From NCBI GenBank assembly GCA_047967505.1, contig CM106541.1: DNA of 64,000 nt; one strand, 5' to 3'. Both the position numbers and the translations under genes were made by a program. Position 1 is the first letter of the stretch, and the number at the start of each line of letters is the position of its first letter. The stretch is from Dipteris shenzhenensis (taxonomy: Eukaryota > Polypodiophyta > Polypodiopsida > Gleicheniales). The notes below the pieces were generated by a model. That model ran no database searches and was not told the origin of the DNA. It was given only the letters and a program-made list of their open reading frames with translations. This document shows positions 33,681 to 45,455 of this stretch, piece by piece.

Positions 33681-35224
33681 GTGCAATGCAGACACAACTA
33701 AGAGCCCATTTTCAAATATAGCCCCAAAACTCTATACACTGATCAACCTACTATAAATCTATGGCATACCCAAAAGACTTTGGAATGCTCATGTTCTATC
33801 TGAGAACATTGTTGGATGAAGTCCTCGTAGAACTACACTGAGAGAAGACAAAGAATACTAGCGACAAGGAGGATATGCTTTGCAAGTCGCTATATGACTT
33901 GGAGTCAGCAAAGATGGTCACAAATATTAAGTTCCCTGGCTATCCTTTTTCTTGTTCCTTTAAGGTACTTGTTAAGCTCATGATGTAGGTTTTTTTTGGT
34001 AGAACATGATGGCAGCGCAAAGTTGTATAGAGCGCCTATATTAGGATGAAGAGGACCCCAAGCAAAAGGAGGAGTTACTATGGGTGTACAAGTAGGCAGA
34101 GGCAAGCAAGCAGTTGGTGGTCTGAGTGTATAAAGCGGTCTACAATAGTGCATCATACTAGCCTAAAGAGCTTGGAGATGCTTTTTATAGAGATGTTGAT
34201 AAGATAGTCCAGAGTTTGGAGTTTCCCTAAGCCATAAAATGTCGTCTACTTTTGAAAAACTAAAAATATTGCAAGAATTCATTGGACTTGTGGACTTTCT
34301 CAGACTGCCATCATCCATGACCTATGGTGCTCATAATACTTGATTTTGTTTCGACCTACTTCCATGTTGATACTTAAATGTATTAAGTAGCCCGATGGTT
34401 GAAATCTAATAGTTAAAGATAACCAGCCTAAAGGGGACTATTTTAGTATAGCGCTTTGCAACAAATTTTAGGATAGCATGGTGTAGTGCAGGATAAGTGG
34501 TCGGTAGCACGGTGGTTGGTTCCAGACTAGGATATTAACAGCCACCAATGTGGTGGTTTGCTTCTATTATTACAAGATTGAATGGCATACAATTCATTCA
34601 TTTAGCATTTGTGGATTCATTATGGGATTTAATAAAATCAGTGCGATGGTTGTTTGGGATATAATAAAAACAAGCATGGGATTTATCATTTGGGATTTAA
34701 AAAGCAAGTGCAATGGTTAGTTTGGGATTTACTAAAAGAAGAGTAGTCTCAAATACATTTTCCATTTTCTAAGATAAGTGGAATATTGTTTTCTTGCAAT
34801 GAGACTGCATTTTCTTAGTACTATCTTAGTCGTCCTTGTCCAATGCTCCAAGACACCCCAAGATGTGCTCATGTATGTCTAATTCCAATTTGAAGACACT
34901 CTTGCCCTTATTTTATTGTGGCACAGGTTGCATCTGGAACTTAATAGCTCTTACTAGATGAGAGTACACAAATGTTTGTGGACTCTTATGTAGCAGGTCA
35001 TAATTGTGGCCTCTTTTGGATGTTTTTTTGTACCAAAAAGATTAGATTACTACATCTTACTTCTTATAGGTTGTTCCCCAATTATCCTTAAATGCTTCCT
35101 CATAAATGCTTCCTCAACCTTGTGCTTAGGTTTTGTGCACTGCAACAGAAAGTGTGGATCATATTCCTCATTCTCCCCAGAGGCAATGACTCTTGCAAAG
35201 TTATCACCTCTTCCAGGCAGTCAA
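33681..35224. other. No gene; third ACCACC-type cluster
   Basis: Mostly unrecognised. The 34490-34640 stretch repeats the AGCACGGTGGTTGGTT, CCACCAATGTGGTGGTTTGC and AATGGCATACAATTCATTC sequence seen at 31371-31660, in the same orientation. No open frame longer than about 85 codons looks real. Confidence 0.45.
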
Positions 35225-35357
35225 TGTTAGAGCTATATATAGCTTGCCCTAACTTGAACTAGGTCTCACCTATATATATGTAACTAGTGATCAATATGAA
35301 TCAATCTTTGGGAGTCTATTTGGTGTGTCTATCATCTCTTCTTCTTCTCTCTCAACA
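35225..35357 (+). repeat. Copia-2 5' LTR (left border tentative)
   Basis: Begins TGTTAGAGCTATATATAG and ends CTCTCTCAACA immediately before the primer binding site. The left border is set by the TG and lacks a 3' LTR for confirmation. Confidence 0.6.
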
Positions 35358-35370
35358 TGGTATTAGAGCT
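35358..35370 (+). other. Copia-2 primer binding site
   Basis: TGGTATTAGAGCT, one base from the usual TGGTATCAGAGC complement of initiator tRNA-Met, directly after the LTR. Confidence 0.8.
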
Positions 35371-35889
35371 ACAAAGGTCTTGTCGATTTTGACATGTCTA
35401 ACTTTATGTAGTTTTTTGGAGGCTTTCTGGTGTGAATTTGAGAAAGTTATTAGTGGAAAATGGATCATAGATCTATTTGTAAGCGTAGCTCTCGTCATGC
35501 TCTTGGTTCTGAGCACTTAAATGCCCTAATCGGACTTCAGAGCATAAAGTTACATCAGTTTTTGTGATGACTACTTTATTCTTGATTTCGTGATCGGCAC
35601 GCTCATATTGCTTTTCACCAAGAATCTCGTGCCTTCGTGATAAACGTATTGCTTTTGTGATCAGCATGATCGTAGTGTTTTTCGCTAAAAATACTTCCGT
35701 TTCATGATTGACAAATGTTGCTTTTCTCCAAAAAGATCGTGGTTTCATGATCAACAAGCTCAAAGCGCTTTCTTGGCATGCATGCTATTTCTAGTATACT
35801 CCCGTCTCATGTTCTATCCTTTTTGGGGTATCTCGAGTTCTTTATTTTCAGAGCGACCATTGTATTCTCGATCATTGATGTGAGCTCTG

Positions 35890-37219
35890 ACAAACGTATT
35901 CTCCCAAAGTATGATGGCAACATCTATAATCGTCAACGGCTTTCCTTCTGGCCAACGATCTGTTCCTCTATTTCAAGGACACGGTTTTCCTGGTTGGAAA
36001 GTGAAGATGTTATTGATACTCAAAGGTGATAATCTTTTAGATATTATTCTTGGTGATCTTGTTTGTCCATCCCAACCCGTTGATGCAACTCTGAATCATG
36101 CTCTTGTGACTCAAGGCCCTCTCTTTGAGCAATGGAGATCTACTCTACTGATTGGAGTTCTTGTGATAAAGCAGCTCGTCAGTATATTCTATCTACTCTA
36201 TCTGCTCTACATGATTCTCTTATGTTGGATGCATTTGCCCTTCCTTCTTCTCATGCAATATGGAAATATCTCGTTTCTACTTTTGAGAAGAAATTTGTCA
36301 CAGAGATTCTTTATCTTCATAATCTTTTGAGCACTCCGTACAAAGTTGGAGCTCCTATGACAACTCATATTGACTCATTCAAGAATATTGTGAATCAACT
36401 TGCTGTTGCTGGTGCACCTGTTCCACAAAATCAATTGGTGACCTATCTTCTCGACACAGTCCAGGATCCATTATATGATAATATTGTTACCATCCTTTCC
36501 AACAAAGACGAGATTGATTTTGATCAAACGTGTATTTCTTTGATTGAGTACGCTCAACGATGCAAACATCATAGAGATCCTCATGAATCCGTCATGATAA
36601 CAATGGATGATGCAGATTCAGAGACAGCTTGTGTTGCTCGCAAGCCTCCTTTCTCCAAATATGGATGTGGTGGTTATGGACATGGTGGTCATTCGTATAG
36701 AGGTGGCAATTCTTCTCTCCTCAAATATCTTGAGCAACATTGTTCTTAATGTGATAAGCATGGTCATGTTATCTTTGGTTGTTGGGCTCGGCAATATGAT
36801 GAGGAACATGGTGTTACCACTACGCAACCCTGCTTATCCAATAATTCTCCTTGCGAATATTGTGGTAGAAATCATCCATCCTTTCAGTGTTACAAGAGGC
36901 GTTATGATCACGAACATACTCAAGCATATGCCACTCAACAACAAGATGCCCATATGCATCAAGAGGCAAATCATATCTGTTCTGATGTCTCTCCAGAAAG
37001 GATACTTCATGTTCGAGATGGTTTCACTTTTATTGTTGATTCTGATGCTACTGGTAATATGACATATCAATCTCAATGGTTATATAATTATTATGCTCTT
37101 TCTCACAAGAAATTGGTTTATCTTGCTGATGACACTACTTGTCAAGTCATGGGTGTTGGTGATTTATATATTGATACTTTTTCTTCAACAAGAGTCTTAC
37201 GAGGCATTCGAAATCTTTA
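35890..37219 (+). pseudogene. Copia-2 gag and protease
   Basis: Gag begins around KYDGNIYNRQ (35897), shifts frame, and continues as an open stretch (36132-36749) with LHDSLMLDAFALPSSHAIW and YLLDTVQDPLYDNIV, typical of copia gag. A Gly/His-rich segment follows, then knuckle-like cysteines (CEYCGRNHPSFQCYKRR). The protease site reads FIVDSDATGNM, with Asp where the invariant Gly of DSG(A/S) belongs. A TAA at about 36747 and a TAG at 37218 break it. Confidence 0.8.
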
Positions 37220-38420
37220 GACAAATCTTCTTCCTATTGCATGACTTGTTGATCTTGGTCTCTTTATTGGCTTTGACCACACACAGTGTTGGATTGAAAA
37301 AGATGGACATACCATAGTAGTTGCTCCTCAAAATGGTAACCTCTTTCAACTTTTCTTAAATGATGATATTGCTAATGTGGTTATAGCCCCTGGTGATCTG
37401 GATTGCAAGCTATGGCATCATCATTTTGTTCATTTGGATTTTGCCAAGCTACTTGCTATAAATCGTCATGATCTTGTGGATGGTATAAATCTCCCAGCTC
37501 GTCCTCACATGGGCCTCTATGAATATTGTGCTCTTGGCAAGCATCATTGAAAACCTTTTCATGCATCTACTTCAACTCATTCATATGCTTTATTAGATCT
37601 TGTTCACACTGATATATGTGGACCTTTTTCTCCATCCAAGTCTTTCTACATGTATTTTATCACTTTCATTGACGATTGGTCAAGATATACAACTGCATTT
37701 CTCTTGCGACATAAGTCAGAGGCCTTATCAGTATTCAATCAATATAAAACTATTGCGGAACTTCATACTGGTTTTCAGATCAAGAACCTTCATAGTGACA
37801 ATGGTGGAGAATATATTTCTAATCTTTTTAATGATTATTGCATTGAGTGTGGCATTCATCGTGAATATATTGTTCCATACTCTCCTCAACAAAACGCTCA
37901 TGCAGAGCATAAGAATCGCAATTCTCTTGATGCTATGCAATGTATGCTCCTTCATTCTAGATTCTCTCAAAGCTTTTGGACAGAAGCACTTCTGACAGCC
38001 ATCTTTGTGCAAAATCATCTTCCTACAACTGCATCTTCTGGTCAGATACCAATCATAGCTTGGATAGGGGAGACTCCTTCTGTATCACATTTTCAAACTT
38101 TTGGTTGCATTGTTTATATTCATGTACCAAAAGAGACATGGAAAAAGCTAGATCTTCCTGGCAAAAAGGTCATATTCATTGGATATTCTCTGAATTCTAA
38201 AGGTTATAAATTCTATGATCCCTCTTCTAAGAAGGTAATAATCAATCGTGATGCCATATTCAATGAGCAGTTAATGGGAGGGGCATGGTCTATTAAGGAT
38301 GCAGAGGACACTGAGTCCTTACTTTCTGCCTTTTCTTTTCTATTTGATAACGATTCCACTTCTTATGTCATTACTACTCGTTCATCTGATGGCATCACTG
38401 CTACTCCATCTGTAGAGTAA
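37220..38420 (+). pseudogene. Copia-2 integrase
   Basis: The pre-integrase HHHFVHLDFAKLL and CALGKHH are followed by the core with the catalytic acids in DLVHTDICGPF, NLHSDNGGEY and PQQNAHAEHKNR. FQTFGCIVYIHVPKETW and KKVIFIGYSLNSKGYKFYD close the region. Codons 37650-38420 are open. A TGA at 37548 and a stop at 38418 flank it. Integrase would join element ends to host DNA. Confidence 0.85.
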
Positions 38421-38438
38421 TGTGTTGACAATATTGAT

Positions 38439-39011
38439 TTGGATCCTACACATACACAGGTCTTTGATGATAGTGTTGACATTTATGTTGATCTGCCTAT
38501 TGATTTTGAACATGGAGCTACTCATGATTGTGTTGATGACTTTGAAATCATTGATCATGCAATGGCTGCTCATGAAGACCCTACTACTTATACAGAAGCT
38601 ATCTCTTATGCACAAAAGAGTCAATGGCAAGAGGCAATGGAAGCTGAATATGATTCTTTGATCTCTAAAGGCACATGGGTTCTTACTGAACTACCTCCTA
38701 GTTGCTCTCCTATCAAATGCAAGTGGGTTTATAAAACCAAAAATAAAGCTGATGGTTCTTTTGACAAGTTTAAAGCTCATCTGGATTATCATGATACTTT
38801 TTCACTTGTTGTTCATAGCACAAGTATTCGGGTACTCTTGGCTTTTGCTACTCAATTTGATTTGGAGATTCATCAAATGGATGTGAAAACTGCTTTTCTT
38901 AATGGAGATCTTAAAGAGGAGATTTATATGGAGCAACCAGAAGGGTCCATAATACTGGTTGATTCTAAGAATATTGAAAATGGGGAGAATTTGAGGAAGT
39001 CAGCATGTTAG
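38439..39011 (+). pseudogene. Copia-2 reverse transcriptase, N-terminal part
   Basis: The open frame reads EAMEAEYDSLISKGTWVL, KCKWVYKTK, IRVLLAFATQFDLEIHQMD and VKTAFLNGDLKEEIYMEQPEG, and then leaves copia homology near 38945. A short deletion removes the ARLVAKGF region after KFKAHL. The YVDD active site is absent. Confidence 0.85.
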
Positions 39012-40629
39012 AGGATGATGCGAATTGTTAGGTACATCTAGTACATTGCCACCCATACAATAGAAATCAAGCACAAGAGGTGAGATACATCACTCCATAA
39101 AAAATCAAGTGACTTCATGTTTTTAAGTAATACATTCTGCTACAATTCATCCTTTCACCATGGAGACTCGAAAAAGGATCCCTTCAAGAAGGATGTCTTG
39201 GATGACCTTATCAACTTTGCAAATGGGAATGTGATAATGTACTCCACAGAGCTAGTCATAGGATGATATTTTGTTTTGCCTTGGTCATGGGCCTATGGTA
39301 CCACAGTATACTATGTTAGATATAGATATGAGCTGGAGGCCAAGGAACACCTTGCCATGAACTACTTGCTAGGGCATTGATGGTACTCGAGTTGTGTACT
39401 AATTCATAACTAACACTCAACTAACATGAAAGAATTTTTTTCAATTTTAAAAAAAAAATAAAGAAAGCTACGTTTTAGGCTTATACCACTAATATCAATG
39501 GCAATATTCATGCAAATTTCTTGTAAACTTAGTGATGCTTGTTTTGATGTGCATTAAATTCTTAAATAAAGTATTAAAAGAAATGTTCCCCATTTTGTTG
39601 TAGTGAAATATTATTTTTACCATGTTGACTGCTCATTCTTGATTGTGTTGGGCTTGGCTTACCAAGCTTGCTTCATGGTTTCAAGCTCATGAAAGAGGAG
39701 CATAAACTCCATAAAGAAAGTGGAAGAGATCAAATAGGCATGCCAACAATTCAAGGATGCACAATTTAATCAATTCAAAAGCATTAGTTAATCATAGATG
39801 TCAAATGAAATCTTTGTGCTCTTGTATGAGTGCAGATGTTTCAAGAGCCTTGATCCTTTCAATGTGAAAGATTAGGCTAAGGAAGAATAAGACATCGTTT
39901 CTAGTGGCATTCTTCCTCCATAGTGTTATAGCAAGGCAAAGCTTCATTTCATCTTGAAATGACCCTATTGACCAAGGAAATTTGCATGACCCTATTATCC
40001 ATGACTTTATCAATCATGATGACCAGGGAAGAGCCCATTCCCTTTTCTTTTATATATATGGACAAGGAAGCACACCACTACTCAATCTATATGGCTCTAT
40101 ATATACTATATATATATGTATCTCCTAATGGGCATGCCCTTCACAATGATTGGAGCAACTAGAGAATCAAAGAGATGACTATGATGATTGATGCAAGATC
40201 AAAGAATGCAAATCCCAACATTCATGTGGTTGCAAGGTGATTGAAATTTATCAAAGAGAAAATCTATGAGCTCATGTGATTAGCAATGCCTTGTATTTGT
40301 TAGACTCCATCACCCAAAAGTGTTGAGTATCTAGACATCACAAAACTCAATTTAATAAAAACACAACCCTTGATAGTAGAAGATAGGATCAAATCTTGAT
40401 GGACCTTGTGTCATTTTCATGATTTGTTTATTCTTCCTTCCATGAGGAGACAAAAGCTTTAGGGCTCAAATTGCTCCATGCAATATAAAAGAAAGTATAA
40501 AATCTTATCCATGAATAATGCTACGTCATGTTTATTATTACGGCAGGAAGCCTGGAGGAAAGTTGTCCTTTTCTGAGACCTTATGAAGCCACTTGTCACA
40601 GTCTCAAGTGTTGATATTCAAGTCACAGT
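39012..40629. other. No gene seen
   Basis: Flank between truncated Copia-2 and F2a. It contains a short A-run (39449-39460) and AT repeats near 40090. Frames are short and unremarkable. Confidence 0.4.
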
Positions 40630-40905
40630 CACTACAAGGCATAGGCCCTTTTTCGACGAAAATACCGACATTTTTTACATTAAATTTTTTTTAAAAACGG
40701 GCACAAAGGTCATTATTTATGCCGCTATAAGTGTAAAAAAAGAATGGTCACTATATGAGCGTCGCTATATAGCGACACTATCAAACGTTGCTATATAGCG
40801 ACATTGCTAAACATCGCTATATAGCAAAGATTAACAGACCTTTAAAAAAAACATTAGTGGGGCTAAACAGGGCCACAGCAAGCCCTATTTTGCCCCACTA
40901 ATGTT
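40630..40905. repeat. F2a terminus and subterminal repeats
   Basis: CACTACAAGGC is followed by four TCGCTATATAGCGAC-like palindromes and a conserved GTGGGGCTAAACAGGGCCA...GCCCCACTAATG hairpin that is shared with F2b at 57700-57750. Confidence 0.8.
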
Positions 40906-41139
40906 TTTTTTTTAGTAATTACAAAAAAAAGTTTTTTATTACAAAATTTTCCTTGTGGAAAGGGTGATATAGAATCGCTCAAATGAACCGATCGAGCAAC
41001 AAAAGCATATACATGTCGAAGATATACAACATTGTTTGTTACAAAATTACCCTTTCAAAAAGGGTGATAAAAAATCACTCAAACGAGCCGATATACAAAA
41101 GGATATACATGGCGAAGTATATGCAAACTACTACTACTA

Positions 41140-42669
41140 CTACTCATTTGAATCATCGTCGTCGTCCTCGTCCTCATCCTACTGGCCTGATCCTTGGCCC
41201 TCGTGAGCTACACCTGATCCCTGGCCCTCATGAGCTGCACCTGATCCCTAGCCCTCATCACCGTTCACCTCCACTGATGGGACGCTCGAGCTTTGATTCT
41301 AAGAGTGAAACCATATTAATTGGAAATTAGATTGGAACTTAAAGAATAAAACAGTTTAAAAAGTGAGATTACAAGTAGGAGTAGACTTATATCGTGCAAG
41401 CAACCACCTCAGCCCAATCGACCATTGCTCCCATTGCCTCCTGCTCAGTAAACCACGGATTTCTTCCTATGTGAAACGCGCATCTCATCTCTGCGTCTGT
41501 AGAAAGGTGACCCATTGCAGCTTGATGTGGACCCAATTTATGAGAGTTAGATAAAGTGCATGCAATATGTAGTAAAACAAATAGAATAATACATTAAATA
41601 AGAAGAAGTAGACTTACCACGGTTGCCTTGAATGCCAACCGTTCGCCTGCACCAAAGTGCAAAGTAGCTACAGCATCCAGCCGTCTCCTTGCAGCCCTCC
41701 TCTAACCCTCAAACATTTTGGGATGGTCCCTGTTCTGCTTCTTGAAAAACTTCCAATCAGCTTTATCTACCCAGCTGGGTTTAGCCCTCCCCTTTGCCAT
41801 GGAAGTACGCAAGGTTGATCTACAATGCTTCAAGACCAAACCCATATGCTCTCGCATGTAATTCTCATTGGGGGTATAGGGTATTTTGCTTTCAATTCAT
41901 CAATTACCGCCTACTTCTTTTGGTCATCTTGATACCGCCAATCAATAGCTATGTCACTCCTGAAGTGGTGGCTCATCAACCGCCTCATAGTGGCCATCAT
42001 TGCTGTGCCCTTTTTATCTTCTATTATATCTCCAGTAGCCATGATTTGATAGGACAGGTCCTCGACTTGGTAAGGAGTACTCATGGTAGTGGTAGAGTTA
42101 GAGCAAGTGGTGTTTGTACGAGCCCTTCTGGAGCGAGGAGTAGCAGTGGGAGTAGGAGAGGGCAAGGAACCTGACTGGTACTGGGTCTCGAGACCAAGTG
42201 GAGACCTGTAGGGATGTGAGTGTGCTGACTCGTCTACATTTGCTAAGTCATCACAACATAAGCGACCCCTCCTACTCTTCCTTCCCTTACGATGGGCACG
42301 CCCAGGTCATGACCCCTCAGTCCAAGGGGCTAGAGGGGATGGCTGGGCAGTAGGTCGATCCATCGCTGTAGGAGAGGGAATTGCTGAGGTCCCCTGGAAT
42401 AGCAGAGAGAAGAATCTCGCTACCTCCTCATCGGTCATCTGTGCCACAAACTTGTCGAGACTCCCGACAAAGCCATGGGCTGCTAGCAAAGGAGTTCCCC
42501 GAAGGGTAGTCACAGTGCTACGTCCGAGAGGAGTCGGGCCAAGGGTAGTCGCAGGGGTAGGCCCCTGAGTTGTGACTTGAGGGGAATCAAAGTCCTCTGG
42601 AGAATAGAGATCATGATGTCTCCTCCTACGAGGGTTTTCGTACTCGTCGAACGTGCGACGTGATCCCAT
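41140..42669 (-). pseudogene. F2a second gene, Transposase_24-like
   Basis: The start is MGSRRTFDEYENPRRRRHHD at 42669. A Pro/Thr-rich segment (TTQGPTPATTLGPTP), a conserved block (AAHGFVGSLDKFVAQM) and a Transposase_24-like core (MRRLMSHHFRSDIAIDWRY, then KPSWVDKADW and HPKMFEG in shifted frames) follow. A Gly/His/Glu repeat (GVAHEGQGS) and an acidic D-run end it. Stops and frame changes (for example at 42305, 41908 and 41700) break it. It corresponds to the family-1 gene at 45180 by position, orientation and the DKW/DKAD core. Confidence 0.65.
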
Positions 42670-42774
42670 GTCTAACGTAGACACATACGTGACCAAAAAA
42701 AATAAAAAACAAGAGAATACATTGAGAAAGCATATGAGAATACATTGACAAAGCATAAGAGAATACATTGAGAA

Positions 42775-43081
42775 ATCATATGCTTATGCTTATGCAAAAG
42801 CATATGAGCATATGCTCATACATAAGCATAAGCATAAGCATAGGCATAGGCATAGGCATAGGCATATGCTTATGAAAAGAAGAGAAAAAGAGAGGGAAAA
42901 AGAAGAAAAGGAAAGGAGAAGGAGAAGGAGAAGGACACACATAAGCATAAGCATAAGCATAAGAGAAGGAGAAGGAGAAGGAGAAGGAGAAGGAGACATA
43001 TGCTCATGCATAAGCATAAGCATAAGCCTAGGAAGAGGGCAAAAGAGCATAAGCATAAGAGATAAGGAAAGAAAGCATATG
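42775..43081. repeat. F2a central array, left part
   Basis: GCATAAGC, CATAGG and GAGAAGG units in tandem, including (AGGCAT)n at 42840-42870 and (GGAGAA)n at 42910-42990. It is interrupted by the E3 insertion at 43081/43082. Confidence 0.9.
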
Positions 43082-43716
43082 CACAACAAGACAAAGCACC
43101 CATAGATGCACACACAGACGTGTTTATTGAACTAAATAAAAAACTTACGGGCGCGTCTATTTGCGCGTCTATTTTCATGTCTGGAGACCCGTGTCTACCA
43201 GAACGTCTATATGGCAGACACATGTGCGTATAGACACGCATGTAGATGCTTAAATAGACGTGCTTATAAACGCATGTATAGACACAAAAATAAACGCTTG
43301 TCAAACAGACAGATGCGTATATAGACGCATTTATAGACGCACTGATAGACGCACTTTATAATATATTTTTTTAAATTTACAGAATGATGTGTATGTTGTG
43401 TATGCTATATAGTTACAAGAATCCCATATCCACATTGTGTAATTCAATTCTTACAACCAACCGCATTTTAATTACAATTCCAAATAAAACATTACAACTC
43501 CAAAACGCAATAAAATTGAAAGCTCAAAAAGTGCTTGTATATACATATAGCACGAAGCTAAGCCACGTCATGTGGCTTCAAGTACAAAAAATAAGGAAGC
43601 TAAGCCACGTCATATGGCTTCAAGTACAAAAAATAAGAGGAGTGTATATACAAGAGGCACGCAGCCAAGCCAGTGGCTTTAAGTACAAAAAAGAGTAGCT
43701 AGCACTACTTCTACGA

Positions 43717-45180
43717 CTAATCCTCGCTGCCTTCCATGCTCCCTTCTGCGCTCCCTTCTATACTCCCTTCTACACCTCCTTCCTCGTCTTCCTCGTCGTC
43801 TTGTGCACGGAACTATAAACAAGGGACAACATATATCAATGTATGAAAAATCAAATATTTACTTATAATTTTGGCATTATTTAATTCCTTTCAAATACCT
43901 CGGGGGCCGCTCCAGTAGCCCGGGTATACTGCTCCTCAGTAATCAACCCGTCATCATAGAAGTGCCTCCATGTATCTTCTCTACGATGGTGGCGGTGGTA
44001 GGCTGTCTCCACAGGAGTAGTATATCTGCCCACGATCTCAAGCTACAAGACGACACACTTTGTAGAGGGATTAGTACAAAGAAACAACCTCCTAATAAAC
44101 TACATAAGCAATATAATTTGAGATCGATACTTACAAATTGGGCCTCCCATGATTCAACACCCCCTGCTCCAAAATGCGCGCTTCCATATTCCTCCATCTG
44201 GATCCTTCGTGCCTCCATGTGCTGCAGACTGGGGTCCTCCCTCGCTAACTTCATTGCTTTCTTCCACTCATGCTTGTGAGCGGTGTGGGGTGGGCCCCTT
44301 GGTGGTTGACCTCCCTCAAGCCTGGCAAGCTCCGCTAGTGCCTGCCTCTTAAGCGAAGATCTTTTATTGCCAAGTATCGTAACAATCTTTGACTTGGCCC
44401 ATTTATCTGTGAACTGGCGATTGGGGGGGTTAGGATACCTAGAGTGAACAGCAGCAAGGGTCTCATCAGCCAACCTCTTTGGCTGGTCTTTGAAGTGGAT
44501 AAAGCAATCTCTGTAATTGTTAGCAATTACAGAGTGCATAAAGGCCATGATGTCCTTCCCCCCCGCATCCATCAAGATGCCTCCTGTCTGAGTGATGTCA
44601 TAGAATATCGTACCATCACCCGGAGGCACGTCTAAATCATTGAATCATCATCGTCCCCACTGCCACCCCTCCCAAAGCACTGTGCCATGCATTGACCCCC
44701 ACCACTCTCCCTGCTACTACGCCTGCTACTGTGTCGTGTCGAGCTCGTACACTGGCCACTCGTAGCTGGAGACTGCACGGGACTACGCTGACCACTCGTA
44801 GTTGGAGAACCGTGTCTCGACGGCATAGGAGTACATCGACGGCTATGCGAGATAGAAGGACCTCCTGATGGCATGGGGGAAGGGGCATAGGATGGCATGG
44901 CAGAAGGGGCATAAGACGGCATGGGGGAAGGGGCATAAGACAGCATGGGGGAAGGGGCATAAGAAGGGGCATAAGACGGCTGTGATGACTCTGCTGGGGT
45001 GATCTCAGCAAGTGTGGGGTGGTTTGGAGTCTGTAGTGCCGACTCTTGGGAAGTGTTTAGAGTACCCATCATATACCCGTATAACTCCGCAGGACTAGGA
45101 GGGTGCCCTAAAAGGTTATATAAGTCCTTCCAAATAGAATCACAGGGATCAGGTGAGCTGGAAGCACTTCCTGGCCACAT
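43717..45180 (-). pseudogene. E3 second gene, Transposase_24-like (nearly intact)
   Basis: The start is MWPGSASSSPD at 45180. A Pro-rich region has tandem SYAPSPMP/LSYAPSPM repeats (about residues 65-100), then RHSSRRSSRESGG and an acidic GDDDDS run. One lost base at about 44637 ends the frame. The second frame carries DGTIFYDITQTGG, MAFMHSVIANNYRDC, DKWAKSKIVTIL, EWKKAMKLARED and GAGGVESWEAQF. A splice donor at about 44136, a further exon (TAYHHRHRREDTWRHFYDD) and a Glu-rich last exon ending GSMEGSED complete it. This is the best-preserved second gene in the window. DNA binding is inferred only. Confidence 0.75.
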
Positions 45181-45455
45181 GTTGAACTGGAAAACAGAAA
45201 AAAAATCTATTACTGATGAGCTGAGAAGAAAGGGGAAGGGAGGAGAGGCTTACTATCAGAGCGCGTCTATAGACGCGTCTAATTAGCGCATCTATTTTTG
45301 CATATAACAACGCATCTATAGATGTGTCTGTCTATGTCTGCAAATAGGCTAGATGCACGGTTAGACATGCCTGTAGGTGCAGTTTTAGACGTGCTCTGAG
45401 ATGCGGCTATAGACGCGCTCCGACAGACGGAATTTCTAAAAAGTAGAAAAGGACA
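45181..45455. promoter_or_regulatory. E3 central divergent promoter region
   Basis: 275 bp between the divergent frames with AGACGCGTCTA-type repeats at 45260-45420. It is shorter than in E1 and E2 because the deletion that fused the leader to the tnp2 exon removed the transposase 5' half of it. Confidence 0.6.

Larger units (their letters stand above)
35225..38950 (+). mobile_element. Copia-2: 3'-truncated Ty1/copia element
   Basis: This plus-strand copia has a 5' LTR (35225-35357), a primer binding site, gag, protease, integrase and the start of reverse transcriptase. It stops abruptly in the palm region after QMDVKTAFLNGDLKEEIYM at about 38945. The rest of reverse transcriptase, RNase H and the 3' LTR are missing. 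It is unrelated in sequence to Copia-1 beyond family motifs. Confidence 0.88.

Noticed and set aside
38951-40629. 3' LTR for Copia-2
   Set aside because: No copy of the 35225-35357 sequence found downstream.
40760-40830. Stem-loop RNA genes in the TATAGCGA repeats
   Set aside because: Short DNA palindromes repeated at element ends and centre; better explained as protein-binding subterminal repeats.
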